From Buchananella sp. 14KM1171 (GTDB lineage Bacteria; Actinomycetota; Actinomycetes; Actinomycetales; Actinomycetaceae), in assembly GCF_041380365.1 (NCBI RefSeq), contig NZ_CP159981.1, positions 1,426,001 to 1,490,000 of the forward strand: DNA of 64,000 nucleotides. The letters are read 5' to 3'. The notes beneath the pieces were generated by a model. The model was given only the letters and a program-made list of their open reading frames with translations, was not told the DNA's origin and did not search any database. The first letter of the stretch is position 1; each line of letters starts with the position of its first letter. A program made the translations under genes and the position numbers. Positions 19,137 to 26,818 of this stretch are shown piece after piece.

Positions 19137-19895
19137 CTAAGCCCTCGCGGCGGTGAGCCCGGCCGCCGTGGCCGCAGCCACGGCGGCCTCCACCAGCTCC
19201 GGGTCCGTGTAGTCGAAGGAGGCTGGTCCGCCCCCGGGACCCGCTGAGCCGGCGTCCGCGCGCACCGCCCGGCAAGATAGATGAGCACTGGGAACCCCCG
19301 CTGCCGCCAACGACGCAAAGTCCTGGATCTTCACCCCGCCACCGGCCTGGATCTCCACCCCCGATTCGACCCCGGCAAGGGCCAGCTGCCCCAGCACCTC
19401 CAGTCCCTGGCCGCTGGCCGGGGCCCCGCCGGAGGTAAGAATGCGCGCGAAGCCCAGGCCCGCGCAGGCTGACACGATCTGGCCGGGGGAGTGGGACTGG
19501 GCTGCGAGGGCGACGTCGGCGGCCCGGTGCAGCGTAATCGCCACGCCGGCATCCTCCGCACGGGCGGCGGCGGCGATCCGCTCCAGGGCCGGCAGGTCCA
19601 GGGTGTCGTCGGGCCGCAGGGCCCCGATCACCACGCCCACCGCGCCCGCCCGCACGCACTGGGCGGCCTCGCGGGCCATCTGCTCAACCTCCTCGGCGCT
19701 GAACACGAAGCCCCCGCCGCGCGAGCGGATCAGCACGTGCACGTCGATTCCCTGCGCCGCGCACAGCTCCACTGCCGCAGTAGACGGCGTGAGCCCGCCA
19801 ATGCCGAGCGCGGTACACAGCTCCACCCGATCCGCTCCCGCGTGGGCCGCCACGCGCGCGCCGGCCGGGTCCTGAACAGCGATCTCGATAGCCAT
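19137..19895 (-). CDS. cutC: CutC-family protein
   Basis: A TIM-barrel protein of the CutC family, linked to copper handling in bacteria and animals, though its biochemical role is unsettled. The 252-aa product starts at the ATG at 19895 (MAIEIAVQDPAGARVAAHAGADRVELCTALGIGGLTPS); the frame is open up to 20057 but homology begins at this Met. Family segments: VHVLIRSRGGGFVFSAEEVEQM, GVVIGALRPDDTLD, ITLHRAADVA (HRA motif), ILTSGGAPASGQGLE and IQAGGGVKIQDF. The usual C-terminal part is slightly Gly/Ala-rich. It diverges from fruK with 81 bp between starts. Confidence 0.9.
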   Translation of the reverse strand: MAIEIAVQDPAGARVAAHAGADRVELCTALGIGGLTPSTAAVELCAAQGIDVHVLIRSRGGGFVFSAEEVEQMAREAAQCVRAGAVGVVIGALRPDDTLDLPALERIAAAARAEDAGVAITLHRAADVALAAQSHSPGQIVSACAGLGFARILTSGGAPASGQGLEVLGQLALAGVESGVEIQAGGGVKIQDFASLAAAGVPSAHLSCRAVRADAGSAGPGGGPASFDYTDPELVEAAVAAATAAGLTAARA

Positions 19896-19976
19896 GGCGC
19901 CAGTATGCCGTGTGGCCACCCGCCCACGACTCGGAAAAGGGTGTCCTAGATCACATCGAGTGCGTATATTTGAAGA

Positions 19977-20972
19977 ATGTTCCTCACCGTTACGCCCAAC
20001 CCGTCCCAAGACCAAACCCTTGCCCTCGCCTCGGCGCTGGTGCCAGAGGGAGTCCATCGAGTTGTCGACTCAATCAACCAGCCTGGCGGCAAGGGCATAA
20101 ATGTGGCCCGCGTGTTGGCCAGCGCAGGTTTGCCAGTAACGGCACTGCTCACCTCCCCAACCGTTCCCGCCGGGCTAGGCCAGGCCCCGGCAGCTACCTC
20201 AGACCCCGTGGTGGAGGGGGTGGCGGCGCTCGGGCTGGACTACGCCCTCTCCCCGGCCGCAGGGCCCGCGCGCATCAACATTGCCCTGACCTCGGCAGAC
20301 GGCAAGACCACCAAGATCAACGGCGCCGGCGCCCCGTTCACCCCGGCGCTCAGCGCCGCCCTGTCCGCCGCTATCGAGCAGCGCCTGCTCGGCCTGGACT
20401 GGCTGGTGCTGGCCGGCTCGCTGCCCCCGGGCATGGAGCCGGACTGGTACGCGGGCGTGGTGGAGACTGCCCGGGCGGCGGGCGTCAAGGTGGCCGTCGA
20501 TACCTCCGACGAGCCCTTGGCCGCTATCGCCCTCCGCCTGCCCCAGGCAGCCCCGCACCTGATCAAGCCAAACAGCGAGGAGCTGGCCCAGCTGGCTGAC
20601 GTGGACGGCACCGAGCTGGAGGCGGCTGCCCAGGCCGGTGACCCCCTGCCGGTGGCGCGCGTGGCCTCCACCCTCATCGAGCGGGGAGTGGAGACGGTCC
20701 TGGCCACACTGGGTGGGGCCGGCGCGGTGCTGGTGACCGCGCAGGGCGCCTGGTTCGCCACCAGCCCCGACATCACGGTGGCCTCCACCGTCGGCGCCGG
20801 CGACTCCTCGCTGGCCGGCTACCTGATCGCCCTTTCTCGGGGGGACGACGCTCCCGCCCGCCTGTCCGCCGCCGTCACCTACGGCGCTGCGGCCGCCGCC
20901 CAGCCCGGCACCGGCCTGGCCACCCCCGTGCTCGCGGGCCAACTGAGTACGGAGGTGACCCAGCTGTACTGA
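19977..20972 (+). CDS. fruK: 1-phosphofructokinase (PfkB family)
   Basis: Phosphorylates fructose-1-phosphate, the product of the PTS permease encoded next, to fructose-1,6-bisphosphate. PfkB features are clear: N-terminal TVTPNPSQDQTL, the first sugar-binding loop NQPGGKGINVARVLASAG (34-51), LAGSLPPGMEPDWY (145-158), KPNSEELAQL (197-206) and the C-terminal VGAGDSSLAGYL with catalytic D276. 331 aa, normal length. GAAG lies close before the ATG. The pairing with fruA 115 bp downstream decides for 1-phosphofructokinase over tagatose-6-phosphate kinase. No DeoR/FruR-type repressor is in the window. Confidence 0.92.
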   Translation: MFLTVTPNPSQDQTLALASALVPEGVHRVVDSINQPGGKGINVARVLASAGLPVTALLTSPTVPAGLGQAPAATSDPVVEGVAALGLDYALSPAAGPARINIALTSADGKTTKINGAGAPFTPALSAALSAAIEQRLLGLDWLVLAGSLPPGMEPDWYAGVVETARAAGVKVAVDTSDEPLAAIALRLPQAAPHLIKPNSEELAQLADVDGTELEAAAQAGDPLPVARVASTLIERGVETVLATLGGAGAVLVTAQGAWFATSPDITVASTVGAGDSSLAGYLIALSRGDDAPARLSAAVTYGAAAAAQPGTGLATPVLAGQLSTEVTQLY

Positions 20973-21087
20973 CCCCGCGCGCCCCTGCGGCGCGCCCGCC
21001 GGGTTCCCCACCGGCTTTCGCAGCTGCCAGCTGCATCCCCTTCGCGCTTCGGAAGCGCAAAACGTCCCACCTAGGAAGGCATCAGCC

Positions 21088-23097
21088 ATGTCCCAACCAT
21101 TGATCAGCCCTGAACTGGTGGTGCTGGACGCACCATTTGGGCCCACCAAGCTGGAAGTGATCGACGAGCTCGCCAAGGTCGTGGCGGCAACCGGCCGCGC
21201 TGAGGCGGCCGGGCTCGCCCGAGACGCCCGTGCCCGCGAGGGAATCACCCCCACCGGCATACCGGGCGGAATCGGCATCCCGCACTGCCGGTCGGCGGCC
21301 GTGAACACGGCCTCGCTCGGTTTTGCCCGGCTGGCCCAGCCGGTGGACTTTGGTTCCAAGGACGGCCCCGCAGACCTGGTGTTCCTCATCGCCGCCCCGG
21401 ACGGCGCAGACGACGCCCACCTCAAGCTGCTGGCCAAGCTGGCGCGCGGCCTGATGAAGAAGGAGTTCACCGGCGCGCTGCGCTCGGCCACCTCCGCCGA
21501 GGAGGTGGCGGCCATCGTCACCGCCCAGGTGGAGCCCGAGCGCGTGGCCCAGCCGGCGGGCGTCGAGGCCGGTGCTGCCGCGATGGCGGCGGGAAGCGGC
21601 GCGGCAGCGTCGTCCACCCCGCAGGCGGGAGGCGGCGACGGCAGGCTGCGCCGCATCGTGGCCGTCACCGCCTGTCCCACCGGCATCGCCCACACCTACA
21701 TGGCCGCCGAGTCCCTGGAGCGAGCCGGCAAGGAGCTGGGCGTCGAAGTGGTGGTGGAGACGCAAGGCAGCGCCAAGGGAGATCGCATCCCGGCGGAGGT
21801 GATCGCCGGGGCGGACGCCGTCATCCTGGCCACCGACGTGGGCGTGAAGGGCAAGGAGAGGTTCGTCGGCAAGGCGGCCGTGGTCAGCGGCGTCAAGCGC
21901 GCGATCAACGAGCCCGAGGTGATGGTCAAGGAGGCCCTGGCCATGGCCGACGACCCGAACGGCTACCGCCTGCCCGCCGAGGGCGCGGCCGGGGCGGGTG
22001 CTGCCGAGGTCAAGCCGGAGACCAACGCCGGTTGGGGCACGCGCCTGCGCCAGATCCTGATGACCGGCGTGAGCTACATGATCCCGTTCGTGGCCGCCGG
22101 CGGTCTGCTGATCGCGCTCGGCTTCCTGCTGGGAGGCTACGACATCACCGACGTCGCCGACCAGGTGGTGGCCGAAAACAGCTTCGCCAACCTGCCCGAG
22201 GGCGGGCTGATGATCTACTTGGGCGCGGTCTTCTTCAAGATCGGTGCCATAGCGATGGGCTTCCTGGTCCCTGCGCTGGCGGGTTACATCGCCTTCGCCA
22301 TGGCGGACCGGCCCGGCATCGCCCCCGGCTTCGTGGCCGGATCAGTGGCCGTCGCCGTGGGCGCCGGCTTCCTGGGAGGTATCGTCGGCGGTCTGCTGGC
22401 CGGTGGAATCGGCCTGTGGCTCTCCAGCTTTAAGCCCCCGCGCTGGCTGGCCGGCCTCATTCCGGTGGTGATCATCCCGCTGCTGGGATCCCTGGTGGCC
22501 GGTGGGTTGATGTACATGGTGCTGGGGCGCCCGCTGGCAGCCCTCATGACGGCGCTGACGAACTGGCTGAACTCTCTGGACGGCGCCTCAGTAGTAGTCC
22601 TGGGCGTGATCCTGGGCCTGATGATGTGCTTCGACCTGGGCGGTCCGGTCAACAAGACCGCCTACACCTTCGCCACCGCGGGCCTAGCCGCAGGCGACGC
22701 CGCCTCCTTCCGCGTCATGGCTGCGGTCATGGCCGCAGGAATGGTGCCGCCGCTGGCCATGGCGCTCGCCACCGCCGTGCGAGGCAAGCTCTTCAGCGCG
22801 GTCGAACGAGAGAACGGCGCAGCCGCCTGGCTGCTGGGTGCCTCCTTCATCTCCGAGGGCGCCATCCCCTTTGCCGCAGCAGACCCGCTGCGCGTCATCC
22901 CCTCGATGATGCTGGGCGGTGCCGTCACCGGTGGACTGTCCATGGCCCTGGACGTGCAGTCGCGCGCCCCGCACGGAGGCATCTTCGTGTTCTTCGCCAT
23001 CGATAGTGCCGTGTTCTTTGTGCTCGCCATCGCGGTGGGCGTGGTGGTTAGCGCGGCGTCCGTGCTGCTCCTCAAGGGCATGAAGAAGAAGGCCTGA
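21088..23097 (+). CDS. fruA: PTS fructose transporter, fused IIA-IIB-IIC
   Basis: Takes up fructose and phosphorylates it to fructose-1-phosphate. Domain order is IIA (about 1-150, phospho-His H66 in GIGIPHCRS), a low-complexity Ala/Gly/Ser linker (about 158-185), IIB (about 188-285, active Cys C196 in VTACPTGIAHTYMA), and IIC (about 335-665, eight to ten hydrophobic membrane segments beginning LMTGVSYMIPFVAAGGLLIALGF-type sequence and containing FDLGGPVNKTAY). AGGAAGG precedes the ATG. The linker contains a copy of the dispersed GC-rich motif (21601-21615). Expression is probably tied to fruK; a hairpin closes the unit. Confidence 0.95.
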   Translation: MSQPLISPELVVLDAPFGPTKLEVIDELAKVVAATGRAEAAGLARDARAREGITPTGIPGGIGIPHCRSAAVNTASLGFARLAQPVDFGSKDGPADLVFLIAAPDGADDAHLKLLAKLARGLMKKEFTGALRSATSAEEVAAIVTAQVEPERVAQPAGVEAGAAAMAAGSGAAASSTPQAGGGDGRLRRIVAVTACPTGIAHTYMAAESLERAGKELGVEVVVETQGSAKGDRIPAEVIAGADAVILATDVGVKGKERFVGKAAVVSGVKRAINEPEVMVKEALAMADDPNGYRLPAEGAAGAGAAEVKPETNAGWGTRLRQILMTGVSYMIPFVAAGGLLIALGFLLGGYDITDVADQVVAENSFANLPEGGLMIYLGAVFFKIGAIAMGFLVPALAGYIAFAMADRPGIAPGFVAGSVAVAVGAGFLGGIVGGLLAGGIGLWLSSFKPPRWLAGLIPVVIIPLLGSLVAGGLMYMVLGRPLAALMTALTNWLNSLDGASVVVLGVILGLMMCFDLGGPVNKTAYTFATAGLAAGDAASFRVMAAVMAAGMVPPLAMALATAVRGKLFSAVERENGAAAWLLGASFISEGAIPFAAADPLRVIPSMMLGGAVTGGLSMALDVQSRAPHGGIFVFFAIDSAVFFVLAIAVGVVVSAASVLLLKGMKKKA

Positions 23098-23140
23098 CCG
23101 CCGATCGGAGGCGGGCTTCCCGGGCTCCGGATAAGTAAGC

Positions 23141-23196
23141 GGGAGCGCCCCGTGACGACGCGCGGCAAGACCGCGTGGACGCCCCGGGGCGCTCCC
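23141..23196 (+). terminator. Terminator hairpin after fruA
   Basis: GGGAGCGCCCCG (23141-23152) and CGGGGCGCTCCC (23185-23196) form a perfect 12-bp stem; the 32-base middle can itself pair partly (GCGCGG / CCGCGT). It lies 43 bp after the fruA stop and before the convergent small gene at 23272. Confidence 0.65.
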
Positions 23197-23271
23197 GGCT
23201 GACCATTCTCAGGTGTCAAGGGCGAGATTAGGCAGATTGCACGTTCAGTTTTCCCTAGGCACCGAGGACGG

Positions 23272-23568
23272 CTAGCTGCCCTGCGCTTGCGCCTGCGAGT
23301 TGGTGAGGAAGGAATCCAGGTCCGTAATGCTCTGCACGATGCGTCGGTAGGCGCCCGGGAAGTAGGTGGAGTGCGTCTTCTTCACTGTCTCGAGAGAGTC
23401 TGAGCCAATCAGGACGATGTCCATCCATGGCTGCTCCCTGTAGTACTGCTCCGCTGCGCGATAGGCGGTGACAGCTTCGTCAGTGTCAGAGTCAAACTCC
23501 TCTTGTTTCAAGAGTTGATCTGCCTTGCGGTCATAGATCAGTAGGAACTGCTTCAGCGTTGAGGACAC
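23272..23568 (-). CDS. Small acidic protein overlapping the RelA/SpoT-domain gene, possible antitoxin
   Basis: About 98 aa, charged and mostly helical (SSTLKQFLLIYDRKADQLL, DEAVTAYRAAEQYY), with no family I recognise. I choose the GTG at 23568 as start because GGGAGGGG stands eight bases before it; the open frame reaches 23595 without a ribosome site. It overlaps the 3' end of the RelA/SpoT-domain gene by 38 bp on the same strand, so the two are co-translated. Small genes overlapping single-domain alarmone synthetases are antitoxins in known toxSAS pairs; that this is one is conjecture from context. Confidence 0.65.
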   Translation of the reverse strand: MSSTLKQFLLIYDRKADQLLKQEEFDSDTDEAVTAYRAAEQYYREQPWMDIVLIGSDSLETVKKTHSTYFPGAYRRIVQSITDLDSFLTNSQAQAQGS

Positions 23569-24310
23569 CTTGATCACCCCTCCCAAGTTCGTCAACTATA
23601 GATGAAATCAGCGCTTCAGTCTCTGTGACGTATCTTCTGATTGTGTGTATGTGGGGCTGGGAGCTCTCAAGTTCAGACACGAGGCGTGCAACCTGCGCGA
23701 GAGAGCGATGTACGGGGGAGTCGCCATCCTGCTTGTAGTTGGTACCGAACTGTTGGCTGAGTGCTTCCACCATCTGAGCGAAGCTGTGCGCAAGCGGTGA
23801 GCGCAACTGGATTTCGATGGGTCTACCTTGCTCTTGGACCACGATATGGATCGAGCGATAGCCCGACGGGCGGGGCTCCTTGTAGTAGTCGTTTGTGCGT
23901 AGCACCCGGCTAGCCCAATGGGATAGGACAGCTTGTTCCAGGGTCCGTACCTGCGGCAAGCTGTCCAGAACTACCCTGCAGCCGCCGATGTCCTGCATTC
24001 GGGAAAGGTCTAGGCCGCGCTCCCTATTGGAGATCTTGTCGATGATCGTTTCAGCTCGCTTGAGGCGTGAGGATACCTGCCCGGCCAACCCGTGCTCGCT
24101 GAGTAGGGTGACCAGGCCATCTGTCACCCGTCTCATTGGTTCGGTGAAGCAGTTTCTGTAGTTCGTGATCACTTGCATCTGAGAGCTTTCCTTGACCTGC
24201 TCAAGTGAGACGCCGCTTTGAATGGCGGTGCGGACCCACGACCCGGCCTTGCGAACTGCACTCTTGGACGGTTGCTCCATGCCGACGAGGTTAGCGAAGA
24301 GCACCAACAT
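23531..24310 (-). CDS. RelA/SpoT-domain nucleotide pyrophosphokinase-like protein
   Basis: A 259-aa protein with only a synthetase-type domain and no HD hydrolase, TGS or ACT parts. Core motifs: SRLKRAETIIDKI (81-93, G-loop region), SRMQDIGGCRVV (103-114), YYKEPRPSGYRSIHIVV (142-158) and RPIEIQLRSPLAHSFAQMVEAL (163-184), followed by a C-terminal helical tail. Members make (p)ppGpp or transfer pyrophosphate to other targets such as tRNA. The ATG at 24310 lacks a clear ribosome site; M11 at 24280 is an alternative start. It is single, not with housekeeping rel, and has a small overlapping downstream gene, so it could be a housekeeping small alarmone synthetase or a toxSAS-type toxin. Confidence 0.82.
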   Translation of the reverse strand: MLVLFANLVGMEQPSKSAVRKAGSWVRTAIQSGVSLEQVKESSQMQVITNYRNCFTEPMRRVTDGLVTLLSEHGLAGQVSSRLKRAETIIDKISNRERGLDLSRMQDIGGCRVVLDSLPQVRTLEQAVLSHWASRVLRTNDYYKEPRPSGYRSIHIVVQEQGRPIEIQLRSPLAHSFAQMVEALSQQFGTNYKQDGDSPVHRSLAQVARLVSELESSQPHIHTIRRYVTETEALISSIVDELGRGDQGVLNAEAVPTDL

Positions 24311-24463
24311 CTAAGTGAGGGCGGGAGGACCGATTGTCCGGCCCTTCGAGCACTCGGCCGCCGGGCCGTTCTCGCGCCCGCCCGGTGGGGTCTTTCGCCT
24401 CGATCGGTGTCTCTCCGGCCGGGTGGGCGTGAGAGCGCGGCCCAACGCGGATATCCTCAGCCC

Positions 24464-25015
24464 ATGCCGCCTCGTCGTCGCATTGACCCCGCTGCGGGGG
24501 AGCGCGCCTATCGACTGGCCTTGCAGGCGCTGCGCCCCCAGGCCGGCGCCCGCGCCACTGCGGCGCCCGCCCCCGCCGCCACCCAGGCCGAATCCACCAC
24601 CGCCCCCCAGGCCGAGGCCACCTGCGTCCCCCAGGCCGAATCTGCCGCCGCCCATGTGCCTGCCCCCGCCGCCCAAGCGCTCATCCCCCCGCCGGGCCTC
24701 AGCGTCCCCGGCCTGTCCCGCCCGGACCTGGCCACGGCCGTGCGATTCGCCCTGGAGGAACTGGCCAGCCGCGCCCCGGGCGGCAGCGTCGAGCTGCGCG
24801 TCCCGCCCTTCGGGGTCACCCAGCTGATCGAGGGCCCGCGCCACACGCGCGGTACGCCCCCCAACGTGGTGGAGACGGACCCAGTGACCTTCCTCTGCCT
24901 GACCTCGGGTCACCTGGCCTGGGCCGACGCCACCGCCACCGCCCGCCTGCACGCCTCCGGCTCTCGGGCGGACATGGCCCCGTTCTTCCCACTTTCTGGA
25001 TTGGAGGCGCGATGA
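24464..25015 (+). CDS. SCP2-like (sterol carrier family) protein
   Basis: 183 aa from the ATG at 24464 (MPPRRRIDPAAGERAYRLA). An N-terminal conserved helix is followed by a long Ala/Pro/Gln low-complexity stretch (about 30-75) and a C-terminal SCP2-like part (about 85-183) with GSVELRVPPFGVTQLIEGPRHTRG-type sequence, PPNVVETDPVTFLCLTSGHLAWADA and SGSRADMAPFFPL. This actinobacterial family is small, probably binds a hydrophobic ligand, and has no proven function; sterols are not implied. The stop overlaps the ATG of the RNB gene (ATGA). The in-frame extension upstream to 24218 is rejected because it runs through the region before the neighbouring relA-like gene with no homology. Confidence 0.78.
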   Translation: MPPRRRIDPAAGERAYRLALQALRPQAGARATAAPAPAATQAESTTAPQAEATCVPQAESAAAHVPAPAAQALIPPPGLSVPGLSRPDLATAVRFALEELASRAPGGSVELRVPPFGVTQLIEGPRHTRGTPPNVVETDPVTFLCLTSGHLAWADATATARLHASGSRADMAPFFPLSGLEAR

Positions 25016-26721
25016 GCCTGCACCGCCTTGCCCCCGGCGCGGCCGCCTCCCGCCGCGTCCGCCGCGCCCTGGATGCGCTGCGCCAGGAGAACGACGTCCC
25101 GCCCGCCTTCCCGCCCGACGTACTCGCTGAAGCGGAGGCCGTGGCCCGGGCCTGGGAGAAATTGGACTGGGGCGAGCCGAACGAGCCCGCCACGCCCGAG
25201 CCCGCCACGCCCGAGCCCGTCACCCCCGGGCCCGCCACGCCCGGGGAGGGTGGCCCCGCAGGCCGTCCCCCGCAAGACTGCGCCGGATTCGCTCCGCTCC
25301 CGCTTCCCCCGCAAGCTGTTGCCAGGGCCCGGGCCAGCCTGCCCGGCCGCGTCCCGACCCTGGATCTGCGCCAGCTCCCGCTTGTGACGATAGACCCGCC
25401 GGGCTCGCGCGACCTCGACCAGGCGGTGCACATAGAAAGGGCGTCGGAGGGACGTCGGCCAGAACGTGGCGCCGCTAACCGCGCAACTGAACCGGGCGGC
25501 CAGGCTGCGTTCGTGGTGCACTACGCCATCGCCTCGCTGGCCACGTTCGTTGCGCCTGGTGGGCCGCTGGATAGGGAGGTGCGCGCCAGGGCGTTGACGG
25601 TCTACGCGCCGGACTTCGCTACCGCGCTGCACCCGCCGGTGCTCAGCGAGGGCGCCGCCTCCCTATTGCCGGGCAAAGACCGACCGGCTTACGTCTGGCG
25701 ATTCGAGCTGGACAGTGCGGGCCAGGTTATTGCCATGGACCTGCGCCACGCCTTGGTGCGCTCGCGCGCCCAGCTCTCCTACGGGCAGGTGCAGCACGCC
25801 CTGGACACGGGCGAGAGCCTGGAGGCTGCCCCGGAGCTGCCCCAGTTACTGCGGGAGGTGGGCACTCTGCGCCGGGCAAGGGAGTTGGAGCGGGGCGGGA
25901 TCTCCCTGCGCACGCCCTCCCAGGAGGTGGAGCGGGTGGAGGGCGGTTACCGTCTCACCTACGCCGCCACGCTCCCCGTGGAGGAGTGGAATGCCCAGAT
26001 CTCGTTGCTGACTGGCATGGAGGCCGCGCGGATTATGGGCCAGGCGGGGGTGGGCATCTTGCGCACCTTGCCACCGGCGGGCCCGGAGGAGATCGCCCGG
26101 CTGCGCTTGACTGCCCGCGTGCTGGGCTTGGAGTGGGACCAGGAGCAGAGTTACGCGCAGTTCGTGCGCGGCCTGTCGTCCCACATTCCCGCCCACGCGG
26201 CCTTCCTCACCGCCACCACGACGCTGTTTAGAGGCGCCAACTATTTGCCCTTTGGTGGTCCCTGCCCGCCACTGCCGGTGGACGACGCTGCCGCGATCAC
26301 CCACGGCTCGATCGCCGCCCCCTACGCCCACGTCACGGCGCCGCTGCGTCGCCTGGTGGATCGCTTCGGGCTGGAGGCCTGCCTGGCGGCGGTCGAGGGG
26401 CGGCCGGTGCCGACCTGGGTGCTGGAGGCGCTGCCGGCCCTGCCGGCCCAGATGGCGGCCGGTTCGCGGCGTGCCCGCGCGGTGGACTCCGGGGCGGTGG
26501 CCGCGCTGGAGGCGCTGGTGCTGGAGGGCCAGGAGGGGGCCACCTTCCGGGCGGTGCTGCTGGAGGTGAACCGCGACTCCACGCAGGGCGTGGCCATGTT
26601 GGCCGAGCCCGCCGTGATCATCCCCGTCACGGGTAGCGGCCTGGCTGTGGCCAGCGAGGTGGAGGTGCGCGTGACCGGGGTGGACGTGCCGGCTCGTAAG
26701 GTGACGGCTAAGGTCGTGTAG
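25012..26721 (+). CDS. RNB-domain ribonuclease (RNase II/R family)
   Basis: 569 aa. The catalytic RNB domain occupies roughly 120-470: TIDPPGSRDLDQAVHIE (about 125-141) holds the metal-binding Asp residues, with further motifs LSYGQVQHALDTGE, EEWNAQISLLTGMEAARIM and the C-terminal HGSIAAPYAHVTAPLRRLVDRFGLEA. The N-terminal cold-shock domains of RNase R are missing, as in the short actinobacterial RNB proteins. A Pro/Glu/Thr repeat (EPATPEPATPEPVTPGPATP, about 61-80) lies in the N-terminal region. A dispersed motif copy encodes VDDAAA at 26280-26294. Start is ATGA-coupled to the SCP2-like gene. It degrades RNA 3' to 5'; its specific substrate is unknown. Confidence 0.88.
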   Translation: MSLHRLAPGAAASRRVRRALDALRQENDVPPAFPPDVLAEAEAVARAWEKLDWGEPNEPATPEPATPEPVTPGPATPGEGGPAGRPPQDCAGFAPLPLPPQAVARARASLPGRVPTLDLRQLPLVTIDPPGSRDLDQAVHIERASEGRRPERGAANRATEPGGQAAFVVHYAIASLATFVAPGGPLDREVRARALTVYAPDFATALHPPVLSEGAASLLPGKDRPAYVWRFELDSAGQVIAMDLRHALVRSRAQLSYGQVQHALDTGESLEAAPELPQLLREVGTLRRARELERGGISLRTPSQEVERVEGGYRLTYAATLPVEEWNAQISLLTGMEAARIMGQAGVGILRTLPPAGPEEIARLRLTARVLGLEWDQEQSYAQFVRGLSSHIPAHAAFLTATTTLFRGANYLPFGGPCPPLPVDDAAAITHGSIAAPYAHVTAPLRRLVDRFGLEACLAAVEGRPVPTWVLEALPALPAQMAAGSRRARAVDSGAVAALEALVLEGQEGATFRAVLLEVNRDSTQGVAMLAEPAVIIPVTGSGLAVASEVEVRVTGVDVPARKVTAKVV

Positions 26722-26818
26722 CCCCCTCGCGTCACCCCAATCCGTCGGGTGGAAAAACGTGGCCCAGATCCTGACCTGGTGTTTGGAAACCGGGCGTCGG
26801 GTATGAAACGATTTACTT

